The notes beneath the pieces were generated by a model that ran no database searches, was not told where the DNA came from, and saw only the letters and a list, made by a program, of their open reading frames with translations. The position numbers and the translations under genes were made by a program. From positions 156,463,293 to 156,527,292 of the forward strand of contig CM043958.1 in the NCBI GenBank assembly GCA_014529385.2: 64,000 nt of DNA, written 5' to 3'. The stretch is from Adiantum capillus-veneris (lineage: Eukaryota > Streptophyta > Polypodiopsida > Polypodiales > Pteridaceae). Position 1 is the stretch's first letter. The number at the start of each line of letters is the position of its first letter. Of this stretch, positions 23,111-33,345 are shown piece by piece.

Positions 23111-24654
23111 TTCAATAGGATTTGGCACCAATTTAAAACATTCCCTTATATTCAAAGATTTATCTTTCTATTCTTCGCTTTACTCTTGAATACATTTGGC
23201 ACACACAATACTTTGACTCTCTTTAGTTCATTGATTGCATGAAATGAGCAATAAGGTCAAGGTGAGGAAACTTTTGAATGGTTTGAGTGGATCTCTCAAA
23301 TTCATCTGTAGAAGAAAACAACTATGGACGCTTTGCACTATTTTCAATAGATGCAATGTGAAGGCATTTCCCTAAATGCAATCACTTTTGTCAACGTCCT
23401 CAATGCATGTAGTCACACGGATGTACTAAAGGAGGGACAATGTAATTCTGGTTTTAATGTATGCAAAGCAAGGGCCTATCTCTAGAGGCAATCACCTAAA
23501 CTTGCATTTTGGAGGTATGTGGCCTCATGTAAGACGTCCATGTGGATGAGCTTTTTGTTGCTTCAATTACATTCATTCTGGGATATGCAAGACAAGGGAT
23601 TACATTCATGATGGGATTACTAGTCAAGGGCTCTTGAAAGAAAGAGAGGAAATGTCATTGTTGACAATGCTTTGTTCCACATGTATCTTAAAGCGTGCTA
23701 TTCCCTTTGGACTGTATATTCCAGCAAAAGTGTTTACCTATGCTTTTAGCTTGAATATATGTAGAATTGTGCATGGCATTTCCATGTGCAAACATATTTA
23801 TGAATAGATTATTAGGATATACCATCTAAAAAAGACATTGTGCATGGCAACACTTTGGTCGATTTATAAGCTAGGTCCAAGTGTACGTTTGAATGCACAA
23901 TGAGTCATGTATCAAGGTTTAGCCAACAACATTGCATAGGTTCCAGCAATTGAGAAGGGTATGTAAAAGCCTTTGAATTCTTTATTCAATAATGACATCC
24001 ACTAAAACGAGAACACTAAAAATTTCATGCTACTGTGGGAATAGCACCTTCCATGTATTATAAAATTGAGGAGGATCGTGCAAGTGCCCCTATGCAAAGA
24101 AACTTGCATGTTCTCCTTTTTTTTTCTCCAAACATAAAAAGGGGACACCATATTGTTTTTTTTTTCATATTACAACTAATTTGGATCATCAATTTATAGT
24201 GATTCTAAACCTTTTATGGTTCATATCAAAATTTGACATCACTATTGCAATGAATTAATATGGTACTAAGACAAAAACAAGGTAACATGTTTTTGATAAA
24301 AAACAAAGCACAAGCTCTCTCTCTCTCTCTACAAGTTTCTTGTTCAAGGATGTGTACTCTTGACAACCATACACAACAACTCCATGCTCCAAATGAGCCA
24401 TGGACGCTACGCATCTACTAACATTCTATGGCGGAGCACTTCATTTGCCACGTGTCTGTTTCTGCAAAATGAAGTCTAGAGACAAATTGCTTTTCAGTGC
24501 CTTATTTCGAATTCGAATGGTGGCTCTGCGACGCTTTCAAGCCTCGAGGTGGCGGCTCTGCCTGGCTTTCAAGCCATCTTGCAAGTTGCAAGCTCATAGA
24601 GCCGTGAGTCATATTCGGAAGCACACGAGCTCATAGAACCATATTTGCAACCAC
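23111..24654. other. No recognised feature
   Basis: AT-rich sequence with frequent stops in all frames and a short (CT)n near 24316-24331. No transposon motif or RNA gene is supported. Confidence 0.5.
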
Positions 24655-24771
<117 letters not shown>

Positions 24772-24845
24772 AGATGAAGAAGCAACAGGTTGGTATTGGG
24801 TGTGTGTGTGTGTGTCCCCGACAGTTGCTCTCTCTATCTTGAGGC

Positions 24846-24847
<2 letters not shown>

Positions 24848-24894
<47 letters not shown>
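24848..24894 (+). repeat. (CT)n microsatellite, about 47 bp
   Basis: A pure CT run. Together with the upstream GA run it makes an inverted pair able to fold back. Confidence 0.98.
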
Positions 24895-24896
<2 letters not shown>

Positions 24897-25126
24897 CCGT
24901 GCGGCTGCCTATTGGCTCCTCGAGGGGAGTGCAAGGCATGGCTACGTATTGCCATGTTGCCATGCAGTAGCTATGGTTAAACGGCTCAGCAGGGGAGCAT
25001 GTGGGTATTGGCTTTTGACAAATACTACTTGTTATACCAAAAGGTATTCGTACAGACATTGTAAATGCTTCGTTGTGTCATTCTCACATATGAAAATACA
25101 CGAAGATACTGAGGCTTACCAAAAAT

Positions 25127-25993
25127 ATGTGTATAGTTGATTGCGGTTCAAATTCACTTCAACAAAGTTTTTCCTGTTGGGTGCTTGATATTGGCAATGG
25201 GGTTATGGATGATGGAGGAGACTTAGACATAGTCAAAATACCTTCTCACATGATGCTTCCAGGAAATAGTTTGGCAGATCTTCTAAGCTTTATATATGGA
25301 GATTTGTGTCATTTGCAAGATCATGCAACTTTTTTCAGAGATCGAGCAATACTTGCTCCACGGAATAAAGAGGTGGATTTAATTAATGACTATGCATTGC
25401 AAAGAATGCATGGAGATTGCAAAGAGTATCTGAGTACAGATTCAATTTGTATGTCAGAGGAAAACACACATTTGTACACAATTGAATATCTGAATAGCCT
25501 TACTCTTGGTGGTGGTTTTCCACCTCATGCTTTAGTCTTGAAAGAAAATGCTCCTATCATGTTGCTGCGCAATTTGGATCCAAGACGTGTATTATGCAAC
25601 GGAACTAGATTGATATGCAAGGAATTTCATCATAAGATAATTGAGGCAGAGATAGTTACAGGATCAAATATTGGAGAGAGAGTTTTTCTTCCAAGGATTG
25701 ACTTTATTATTGGAAGCCATCAGGGGATTCCATTTCAAATGAAGTGTCGTCAATTTCCAATCAGGCTTGCTTTTGGGATGACTATCAACAAAGCACAAGG
25801 GCAAACACTTGGAATTCTTGGTCTATATCTTGAGTCATCGATCTTCTCTTATGGACAGTTGTATGTTGCAATGTCACGTGTACAAAGTGAAGCTTCTATA
25901 AGGATTGTTGTCAATACTGAAAACACTCAAGCGGAGTGTTACTACACTCCAAACATTGTATTCAAGGAAGTATTACAACTAGCGAGCTCATAA
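25127..25993 (+). pseudogene. PIF1-like Helitron helicase, C-terminal half
   Basis: An uninterrupted 288-codon frame. Recognisable family homology begins at SFSCWVLDIGNG. It includes AILAPRNKEVDLINDYAL (motif IV region), PIMLLRNLDPRRVLCNGTRL, FPIRLAFGMTINKAQGQTLG (motif V) and GQLYVAMSRVQS (motif VI). These are hallmarks of PIF1/RecD-type SF1B helicases fused to Rep in plant Helitrons, which unwind DNA during rolling-circle transposition. Missing are the Rep HUH domain, Walker A and Walker B, so it cannot work alone. The frame ends with TAA after LQLASS. The true start is not at 25127; it is simply where the truncated frame opens. Confidence 0.88.
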
Positions 25994-26094
25994 CAATAAG
26001 TTCAAATTGACATTGTGGCTTTCACTTAAAGTCAGACACACTTGATGTTAAAATTTTTTTATTCATATCTCTTAGATCAAAGTATTTCCCACAG

Positions 26095-26717
26095 ATGGAC
26101 CCTCAACGCAGTGCTTCCTATGTAGTGGGTCACATCACTGAATTCATTCGAGGTATTTATCTTCTTTTCTAAATTAGTTTATTAACTTGACCTATTATTT
26201 TCTTGAGAAGATTGGCTTATACATTGACTTAATCTGTTGAAGATCCACCGCAATGGAGGGGAAGAGTTCCTGCTATGTTTTTGGTGATCTTATTTGATCA
26301 AACTCATATTATATTACAAGAGTTTCTATATATGGTATATTTGTAGTTTTAAGATTTTATTGCTCTACATAATTCATGGATGCCTTTGCAGAGATCACTC
26401 CCATCGAGGTTTTATCATCGTAGGTGTTTATGAAATGCTATACTTAGGTAGAGATATGTCCATGGAAGTTCTTGGATGTTGCTTTTTCTTCAAACCACGA
26501 GCATCGTCAAATTCAAGTTAATATTTGGTTTGTGAGTGACGAGAGGCCAGTCAATGCACAACAGGTGGGGGTTGCTGGAGACCGCACTACACCATATCGA
26601 TTGAGGATATTTACTCAAGTTGAAACACCACCCCGTATCTTGCAAAATGTATACAACATAGGTCCTTGGACTTATAGAATCCCTAATGTGGTCTCTCGAA
26701 GGCTACACTTTGAATAA
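26095..26717 (+). pseudogene. Three-exon gene of unknown function, copy A (probably broken)
   Basis: Exon 1 (26095-26152, MDPQRSASYVVGHITEFIR) ends at a GT. Exon 2 opens at 26243 with DPPQWRGRVPAM. The last block (26472-26717) ends with PPRILQNVYNIGPWTYRIP and VVSRRLHFE then stop. Exon 1 is 58 nt, the same as in copy B, and the DPP.WRG junction and the GPW..R...R.L.F ending are shared, so the two are tandem paralogues about 860 bp apart. In copy A the exon-2 donor differs from copy B and exon 3 needs a frameshift (frames at 26294-26521 and 26472-26717), so it looks broken. No known family was recognised. Confidence 0.45.
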
Positions 26718-26775
26718 CTATTTTGTATTGTTTCTTTGTGAAGTTGTGAAATTTCAAAGTTTTGAATTGCTTTCA

Positions 26776-26829
<54 letters not shown>
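26776..26829 (+). repeat. (CT)n microsatellite between gene copies A and B
   Basis: A pure CT run of about 54 bp, upstream of copy B. Confidence 0.97.
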
Positions 26830-26832
<3 letters not shown>

Positions 26833-26960
26833 AATCCTTCACTAAAACAAAAGAAAGAAGGACATGATTCTCTACGGCATGATCGTCAAAGTCTTCTTTA
26901 TTCTATTTCATATTTGTTCCTCTTAAACTTCCAAATGTGTGCTGTTAGAGCAGATAAAGA

Positions 26961-27573
26961 ATGGCACGACACATCATGGTTTTGTACACCCTCAATGATG
27001 TACCTACTTATATTAGAGGTATGTAAATGTAAAATCTTATCTTTGTTACTTACTTACTTTTGGCATTTATTTGGTATGTTTACGCGTGTAACATTTTTTT
27101 TCTAGATCCTCCATTGTGGAGGGGTCCTGCACATGCTGAGGATATTATTCGTATTGTCGAGGATTTTGAGATCCTTCGGTGCGTATAGCTTGAACTTGAA
27201 TCCATATGACGTTAAACGTGTTGTTACTTTTTATTTCTGAATGGTTGGTTGTTATTTTCGTTGCAGGCTTCAATATTATTGCAGACATTCTGTCTTGGCA
27301 TTATATGAAGCACGATATTTTAGAAGTGTTGTAGGTTATTATCACATAGAGTTTGATATAAATGATATGCAAATCACTATACGAGAGTTAGGTATGCAAT
27401 GCCCTCTCAATTACAACTTTTCATATGGTCCCTATGGAGTGAATGAATGGATGTTTAGAATCTATTCTTTGGGTGAATCACCTCGACGCCTCGGTCGCAG
27501 TGTTCGACGTGTCGGACCTTGGATCTTGAGAGTTTCAAGTAGAGTGTGTCGTAGGCTCAACTTCTCTAGATGA
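26961..27573 (+). CDS. Small three-exon gene of unknown function, copy B (apparently intact)
   Basis: Predicted exons are 26961-27018 (58 nt, MARHIMVLYTLNDVPTYIR), 27106-27178 (73 nt) and 27267-27573 (307 nt). Introns of 87 and 88 nt have GT-AG ends, and the acceptors sit behind pyrimidine-rich tracts. The total, 438 nt, is exactly 145 codons plus a TGA stop. The second exon reads DPPLWRGPAHAEDIIRIVED. The third includes YEARYFRSVVGYYHIEF and ends SLGESPRRLGRSVRRVGPW then VCRRLNFSR. No signal peptide or membrane segment is seen; the tail is Arg-rich. It may be a Helitron accessory or captured gene. The function is unknown, and splicing is predicted from sequence only. Confidence 0.5.
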
Positions 27574-27670
27574 TCGAACACTTTGATCCATTGTTTATGC
27601 ATTCTAAGTACCATATTTTTTTAGTTACTATTGGCTTAATCAAGTGGATTTTTATCTACTACATAGGTTA

Positions 27671-27672
27671 AT

Positions 27673-27738
<66 letters not shown>
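27671..27738 (+). repeat. Compound (GT)n(GA)n microsatellite
   Basis: About 13 GT repeats followed directly by about 20 GA repeats. Confidence 0.97.
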
Positions 27739-27742
<4 letters not shown>

Positions 27743-28637
27743 CGAATTGCTAATGTAGGTTAACATTGGTCATGATGTATTGGCTATTCTCCCAATACAT
27801 ATAAGGATGATTATATATTTGAAAGTTAAGCAAGAGTACATTTGTCAAGGATATGGTACATGGTCTTGGTGGCATCATTGGGTGTATTCATATGCTGATG
27901 GGTGGTATGGAAATTGTGGACGGTTAAGCATTACACTATGCAAAGTGTCACAAATATTGAGCGAAATAAAATTGATGAGAGTCCTACAAGAACTACATAT
28001 GGTTGATATTTATTATGTCAATGTTTGTGGTTGTGATATTCAGTTGCGAAAGATATATCACAATCACATCTTACATTTTGGATGAAGAGTTTAAAATTTT
28101 GAAACTAATTGTGAATTTTATCAATGCGGTATATTGGAGTGATCCTCATCCGTCCAATTATAGGGTAGAATATGAGTCGTTATAAACAAAAAATTTGAGG
28201 TTGTTGTAAAGACTTTGACCTAAAGAACCTCTTGACACTTTTTGGCATGACAATTAGTAATTGAAGTGTTCGTATCGCGCTTATACTTTTTTAAAGTGTT
28301 TAAGTGGCCATGTTGATCATCTCTCTCTCTCTCTCTCTCTCTCCTCATTTTAAGCTTTGAGTACTAATGTTGTCTTCTTTTCTTGCAGCCAATTAAATGG
28401 CCCACAAAATTGTGAATATTTTTTCAAGTGTAAAAAAATTTATTGTTGATGTCTTTGAAGAAAATTTGTTACCTGCTGAACGGGGATGGCAATGGGCATG
28501 TGTGCAAAAGGGGTTAAATTTACCAGGAGTAGTTTAAAGGGGCCAAAGACAGAAATCGTGTGTGTGTCATGGAGAAATGTAAAAAGATGCACACACACAC
28601 AAACACATATAGAGTGAGGTGGTAAAAGCGAGCAAGG
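27739..28637. other. Helitron interior with possible gene remnants
   Basis: A 101-codon frame at 27780-28085 is unrecognised. After a TTCTTGCAG acceptor-like site at 28389, a short frame begins MAHKIVNIFSSVKKFIVDVF (from 28397). It weakly resembles the first exon of copies A and B and could be a third relic. A (CT)n lies at 28320-28342. Confidence 0.3.
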
Positions 28638-28667
28638 CCCGCTGATAGGCGGGGTGCGCGAGCTAGT
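28638..28667 (+). other. Candidate Helitron 3' terminus
   Basis: CCCGC (28638-28642) and GCGGG (28649-28653) form a GC stem around TGATAG. Nine bases later CTAG occurs (28663-28666), followed by T. Plant Helitrons end in a subterminal hairpin about ten bases before CTRR and insert between A and T. The orientation agrees with the helicase. The stem is only 5 bp, so this is tentative. Confidence 0.45.
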
Positions 28668-29072
28668 GGTTTAAATGGCACAACTACAAATTAGTAAGGA
28701 CATTCTTGTACAAATAACAAGAACGCACACAATAGAGTGAGATGGAGTCACAAAAAATATTACTTTTTTGAGGAATAGCGCAAATTTAGACGTGCTAATT
28801 CATTTGGCTTGACTTCAATTCAACACAAATGCAGCTAGGCTAACGAGGCACTCTAGTGGATCCAGACGTGAGGTGTCAAAGAGTCATTGGGACTCTCTCT
28901 CCAATTCGTGACAACAAAAGGAGATGATCGACATCAGGAGCTCATATGGAGTACTCATCGCGGTTTTTTATGCAAAAAATACCAGTCTGAAAAGTGCGCG
29001 AGCGACGCGAGCACCATCTTTGCAGACATATCCCTTTGAAGATACACGCGCGCGCGCGCATACATCCCTACA
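28668..29072. other. Flank upstream of the E2 fragment
   Basis: No supported gene. A CG-alternating run (about 29047-29059) immediately precedes the E2 start codon. Confidence 0.4.
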
Positions 29073-29274
29073 ATGTCTTCACCAAGCAAGCGTCGTGAGA
29101 TGGATGTTATGAAGCTGTATGGTTTTTCATGAAACATTTCTTCTCTTGCACATGCTTTGCCCTGTCCTCACGTTTCCTTGCTCTTCTTTTTTAGCATGAT
29201 GAGTGATTACAAGGTGGAAATGGCAAGCGATGCAATCACTGAGTTTTTCGTGGAGTTTCGAGGCCCAAAAGACA
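29073..29274 (+). pseudogene. Ubiquitin-conjugating enzyme E2, exons 1-2 only (UBC4/5/6-like)
   Basis: Exon 1 (29073-29116) encodes MSSPSKRREMDVMKL and ends at a GT. A 78-nt intron closes with TTTTTTAG at 29194. Exon 2 (29195-29274) encodes MMSDYKVEMASDAITEF then VEFRGPKD and ends at GTATG. This closely matches the N-terminus of plant UBC4/5/6 (UBE2H-type) E2 enzymes, which carry ubiquitin to E3 ligases. The two exons join in phase with no stop. The rest of the UBC fold, including the catalytic cysteine, was not found downstream to 30000, so this is a 5' gene fragment. It probably arose by transposon capture or truncation. Confidence 0.8.
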
Positions 29275-29963
29275 GTATGTTTCACCTTGATTTTAAAATT
29301 TTTGTAGTAAAAGGTTGGCATTTTCATGAACAAAAGGTTAGGATAGCCGAATGCATTTTGCATGTGCGGATTAACTTGTTTCTGCATTATCACGAGAAAA
29401 TTTACTTTTGCTATAATTTCTGCTGGATTTGTTTCTTCTTGATTAAAATTGTAACGGCTGATTTGCAATTATCTCGGCAGTAGTTTTTAGTGTTTTCCTC
29501 ACGTGCTGTTATGGCAATACATTATTGAGGCATTACGAAGTGTCAGGAACAAGGTTTCCGATTGACTTGTATGCAAACTTGGTAACCCTTCAAACCATCG
29601 GAAGCAGATTGATAGAACGCGGTGATTTTGTTTTGCACTTAGCTAATTTTGAAGGAGGATTTTTTGTGTCTCTTGAACCTCCATTCCCCTAGAACAGAAT
29701 AAGCTTCTTACTTGTATGCCAATTATCAGGAGAAAAGGAAGGGATTGGGAAAATAATTAACACGAAGACATGAGCAAGGGAGGAACTAGATGACAAAAAA
29801 TCATAGCATAGTTACAGAACGTGTGATTGGGCAACATTTTCTTGAACTTATGGTGGATTCAAATCAGCCCGCCAGCAAGATCTCTGCTTTTAAACATACC
29901 TCCTCTCCCTTTGTTTAGAGGTTCTAGAGGCAATTCCTTTAGCTTAATTTTCTAGGAAGTTTA
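29275..29963. other. Sequence following the E2 fragment, nothing recognised
   Basis: It starts as the E2 intron 2 (GTATGTTTC...). A CTCGGCAG acceptor-like site is at about 29473-29480, but what follows does not encode E2 residues. Confidence 0.4.
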
Positions 29964-30054
29964 CAACCGAGTGATAGCCTAGTGGTGAGGCGCTTGATTT
30001 ATGATCCAATCGTCTCCGCTCAAACCGCATTTCAATGAATTTTCGAGGGGGAAC
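29964..30054 (+). mobile_element. SINE-like head with Pol III A and B boxes
   Basis: TAGCCTAGTGGTGAGG (29975-29990) resembles a tRNA A box. GCTCAAACCGC (30018-30028) resembles a B box (GGTTCGANTCC) at the usual spacing of tRNA-derived SINEs. The tail would be cut off by the LTR that starts at 30055. Confidence 0.35.
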
Positions 30055-30632
30055 TGTCACAAATTGATGACGTGGCATGACTGGAAGAGAAATGGCCGAG
30101 TGGGCAAGAGAGATTGAACCGACCAAGGTGAAAGAACTCATGAAGCAGTGGCCGTGGGGCCCAAAACCCGAAAGGACAAAAGTTTGGACTCTGGGAGAGA
30201 TTTTGGAAATCATGCTGACGTGGTAGGCCATACGGATTTCCGCGTTCGGCGTTGCTGGTGCCACGTGGTAGGCTGTATGGATTTTCATAATTTACGCTGG
30301 CTTCCATTGGAGAGTCCTGGTTTTTGAGAACATATATGCTTTGTTTTAAAGCGAACTTATTCTTTTGGGGCTCTGCTTTTAGGCATCCCTTGTACTCTTT
30401 TATAAGAGCCCTTGGGCCTCACTTTGTAGAGCATCTGGACGTAGAGTCTGAGAGTAGAGTCGGGAGTTGTACCTTGATGTGCGCCTGTCTTTGGGGCCAG
30501 TGCTTCTGGGCGCGGAACTCCGTCGTGCCGTGTCGACTCTCTCTCTCTCTCTCTCTAAGTAAAGTCAGTGATTTTAAAGTTTCGGTTTGTGTTGCTATTG
30601 ATTTCTCGCTTGGAGTGTCGAAGCTTGTAACA
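30055..30632 (+). repeat. LTR of a Ty3/gypsy element (578 bp)
   Basis: It starts TGTCACAAATTGATGACGTGG and ends CTTGGAGTGTCGAAGCTTGTAACA split across 30609-30632, followed two bases later by a primer-binding site. The same start and end are seen in the LTRs of the chromovirus at 37144-42031, so both belong to one family. It contains a short (CT)n at about 30537-30557. Confidence 0.85.
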
Positions 30633-31071
30633 ATGGTATCAAAGCTCAAAAAGATTCTTCTTCTAAGGAGGATCCGATCCCTTCTGCAGCACACGCAGAG
30701 CAAAATCTGACAGAGCGGTCAAAATTTTGTTTGCAAAAGAATCTTTGTGTCTCGACCTTGGACTTAGTAGCCACTCCCACCCTTAGTCCATCGCGCATTG
30801 GGCGCGCTCCCGTCTTCATCGCTCTGTCTTAAGGGGCATAAGCCATAAAGCACCCAAGAGCACACATGGGTTCTCGTGGAGAATCTATCAGAGATGACAC
30901 CTCTCAATGGGAAGGCGAAGAAAAGTTGAAATCTGACGCGGGAACTGAAGAAAAGAATGAAGAATTGGGCAAATTTTTGGGCGGGGAAGTTTGCCAAAGC
31001 GGAGTACAAACGTCAACTGCAAGTTGACACGTGTGCGAAAAGATTGATGAAGTACTCCAGAGATCCGAGAT
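30622..31071 (+). repeat. Leader/gag-start segment, first copy
   Basis: The LTR edge, primer-binding site, leader and gag start match 31857-32310 almost base for base. One short insertion (CAACTGCAAG versus CAACTTGCACAAG) separates them. Confidence 0.93.
30634..30645 (+). other. Primer-binding site (one mismatch to the iMet site)
   Basis: TGGTATCAAAGC directly after the LTR; the consensus is TGGTATCAGAGC. Confidence 0.85.
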
Positions 31072-31800
31072 TTCCGAAACAGTCGAAGAGTTACCGGATT
31101 GATGAGATTCACTCGAGATGGTGTGAGGCCATTGATTCTCCTCTCAGGTAGGGAAGAAAGCTGAAAGGACAAACGAGTACAGAAAAGTGGAAATTGTACT
31201 TGCAGAAAGAGCTCGACGGAGCTCTTGACAAGAAGATGAACCTGATAATAAAAGGGTTGAAGCACTCTCAGAAGAAGAGGAAATCAGTGGATTTCCTTGT
31301 TTATCTGGGTCGAAAGTCGAGTTTCAAGGTGGCAAGCAGATCAAAGTAGCGTGCTCGTTTCGAGGATGACTCATATTTTTATTCGTTTTCAGAGAGTTCC
31401 TACAGTTTGTCATCCTCTGCTTCCAGAGAGGATGAGAAAAGATGGAAGAAGCTGAGAAAAAGCAAGAAAAGTAGATTTGTGAAAAGTCTAGGAGGCGTGG
31501 AAGGCCATCTAGCAGTTTAGAGGGGGAGAGCTTGTCCTCTTTTGACAGTGAAGTGATGAGCAAGAAGACCAAGGAGTTTAAGGAAGGGGGTTAGGTTGTG
31601 AGGTTTGAGACGTTTTCAGGCTACCAAGACACCCCTCGAGCCCTTGAGTTTATACAGCAGTTTGATGCCGCCTTCTGTGGAGGTTGGTTCAAGGAACGCT
31701 CCAAGGTGCGAGGGGCGGCATCTTACTTGAAAGGAAATGCGCAGACATGGAAAGGAGACTTGCTCATTTTGCTATGGGTCCGGCAAAAAGGCTTCATGTG
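30867..31800 (+). pseudogene. Ty3/gypsy gag, degenerate
   Basis: The leader is followed by an ATG at 30867 (MGSRGESIRDDTSQWEGEE). The frame shifts into MKNWANFWAGKFAKAEYKRQ at 30957-31151. A later frame contains a Ser- and Lys-rich linker. At 31598-31804 it reads FETFSGYQDTPRALEFIQQF and ERSKVRGAASYLKGNAQTW, the Retrotrans_gag capsid start. The protein then ends abruptly. Downstream gag of the same family (DTINAYCERFWSSF) is seen at 37359, in the other element. Confidence 0.7.
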
Positions 31801-31856
31801 CTAGCCAAATGGAGGTGTTCCATGGTGGACTCTCTCTATCACCAACCTATCTAACC

Positions 31857-32310
31857 AAGCCTGTAACAGTGGTATCAGAGCTCAAAAAGATTCTTCTTCT
31901 AAGGAGGATCCGATCCCTTCTGTAGCACACGCAGAGCAAAATCTGACAGAGCGGTCAAAATTTTGTTTGCAAAAGAATCTTTGTGTCTCGACCTTGGACT
32001 TAGTAGCCACTCCCACCCTTAGTCCATCGCGCATCGGGCGCGCTCCCGTCTTCATTGCTCTGTCTTAAGGGGCATAAGCCATAAAGCACCCAAGAGCACA
32101 CATGGATTCTCGTGGAGAATCTAATAGAGATGACACCTCTCAATGGGAAGGCGAAGAAAAGTTGAAATCCGACGCGGGAACTGAAGAAAAGAATGAAGAA
32201 TTGGGCAAATTTTTGGGCGGGGAAGTTTGCCAAAGCGGAGTACAAACGTCAACTTGCACAAGTTGACACGTGTGCGAAAAGATTGATGAAGTACTCCAGA
32301 GATCCGAGAT
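31857..32310 (+). repeat. Leader/gag-start segment, second copy
   Basis: It repeats the primer-binding site (perfect TGGTATCAGAGC at 31869-31880), leader and gag start. It is preceded by gag or unrelated sequence, not by the 578-bp LTR. It breaks off at ...CGAGAT, where a different, minus-strand element begins. Confidence 0.93.
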
Positions 32311-33201
32311 CTCCATGGCAAGTCGTCTTTTTCAACAGTGAGACGAAGAGTCTCACTGTTAGTGTTCTGCTGCTAGTCGCGTAGCGTCCTGGTTCATCAT
32401 CATTTCCATCATAGACTTCATCATCAACTCCATAGGCGAAGGTGCCAGAAGAGAAGGTACTGAACGAGGTGTAGATTGCCCCGATGACACAAGGGGTTCT
32501 GCTTCTGCAATTGGAGAAGGTGGAGGAGCCTCTCTCCCTACGATAGGAGAAGAGGGAGGGTTGAGACCCCCTCGTGGTGTGCTACTCGCCTCTCCAATCT
32601 CGGTCATCTCTTCGTCATGCGAGGTATCCATCCCGCTTCGGGTCACGACCATGCACTACTTTCCATGCGCTCGAGAAGGAGCAAATTTTTAGCTTTTATT
32701 TTATTCTCTTACCCACTTCAAGCTTCTTCCTGCAGGCGCACCCCTCGGCGGCTTTGCGCTCACACCAAGGTTGCTTTTCTCTGCCTCACTTCGATTGGCT
32801 ATACCACGAGTGCAGCACCGCTCTCAATGAGAGGAAGGCTGAAATATGGGGAGACTGGGCTAGCCCTTCTTTCTTGAGCTACTAGCCGCTCTTCAAGAAG
32901 CACATGCTTCTACTGTCACGAGCTGCGAAACCAAAGCACACTTAGCTCTGATACCAATGTAGCAACGGAAGACTTTATTGTTCTTTAACTTAGGACTTGT
33001 GCGATGCACAAAGTCAAGGGTTCCTTTTACTGCTTTATTGGGAAGAATGTAGATAGAGAAGAGAGATGTGCAACCAGATATGTGTAAGCATGTTCTGTGA
33101 GTGAGAGAGAGATAGAGGGAGAGAGAGAGAGTAAGAGATACGACACCAGATGGGGTCCCAAACCCCCTCCAAGGGCCCCCCACTCCCTTACCGGAGCGGT
33201 A
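32311..33201 (-). mobile_element. Fragment of another LTR retrotransposon: LTR, primer-binding site, gag start
   Basis: On the minus strand it has the LTR (32958-33201, cut on the right by LINE copy 2), the primer-binding site complement GCTCTGATACCA (32945-32956), a leader, and gag beginning MVVTRSGMDTSHDEEM (32652-32359). The LTR edge on the plus strand is TGTAGCAACGG. This gag start (MVVTRSG) is common in plant Ty3/gypsy elements. Nothing beyond the gag N-terminus remains. Confidence 0.75.
32359..32652 (-). pseudogene. Gag N-terminus of the minus-strand gypsy fragment
   Basis: A 97-codon open frame with a Pro/Ser-rich region and a Met-rich end (PMELMMKSMMEMMMNQ) typical of the start of plant gypsy gag. 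It is truncated before the capsid domain. Confidence 0.65.
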
Positions 33202-33345
33202 TTTTTTTTTCCGAGAAAGAGATCCTTTTATTAGGTAATGAAAACTGCCCATAGGGCTACAACCACCTCTGCAAGAGAGGGCTACAACAAACATGATGGG
33301 AAGACTCTCCCAATGAAAGAACAATATATATACAATGAGGCTAAA

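Larger units (their letters stand above)
25127..28666 (+). mobile_element. 5'-truncated Helitron with associated genes
   Basis: The interval contains a PIF1-like helicase C-terminus of the Helitron Rep-Hel type, two tandem three-exon genes on the same strand, and a candidate Helitron 3' end (GC hairpin plus CTAG followed by T). The Rep endonuclease and helicase Walker motifs are absent; the left side runs into microsatellite sequence. Grouping these parts as one element is inference from common orientation and order. Confidence 0.5.

Noticed and set aside
29954-30030. Functional tRNA gene
   Set aside because: A and B box-like motifs exist but no cloverleaf with paired acceptor stem could be drawn.
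32574-32885. Plus-strand 103-codon frame
   Set aside because: Shadow of the gag leader and LTR on the minus strand.
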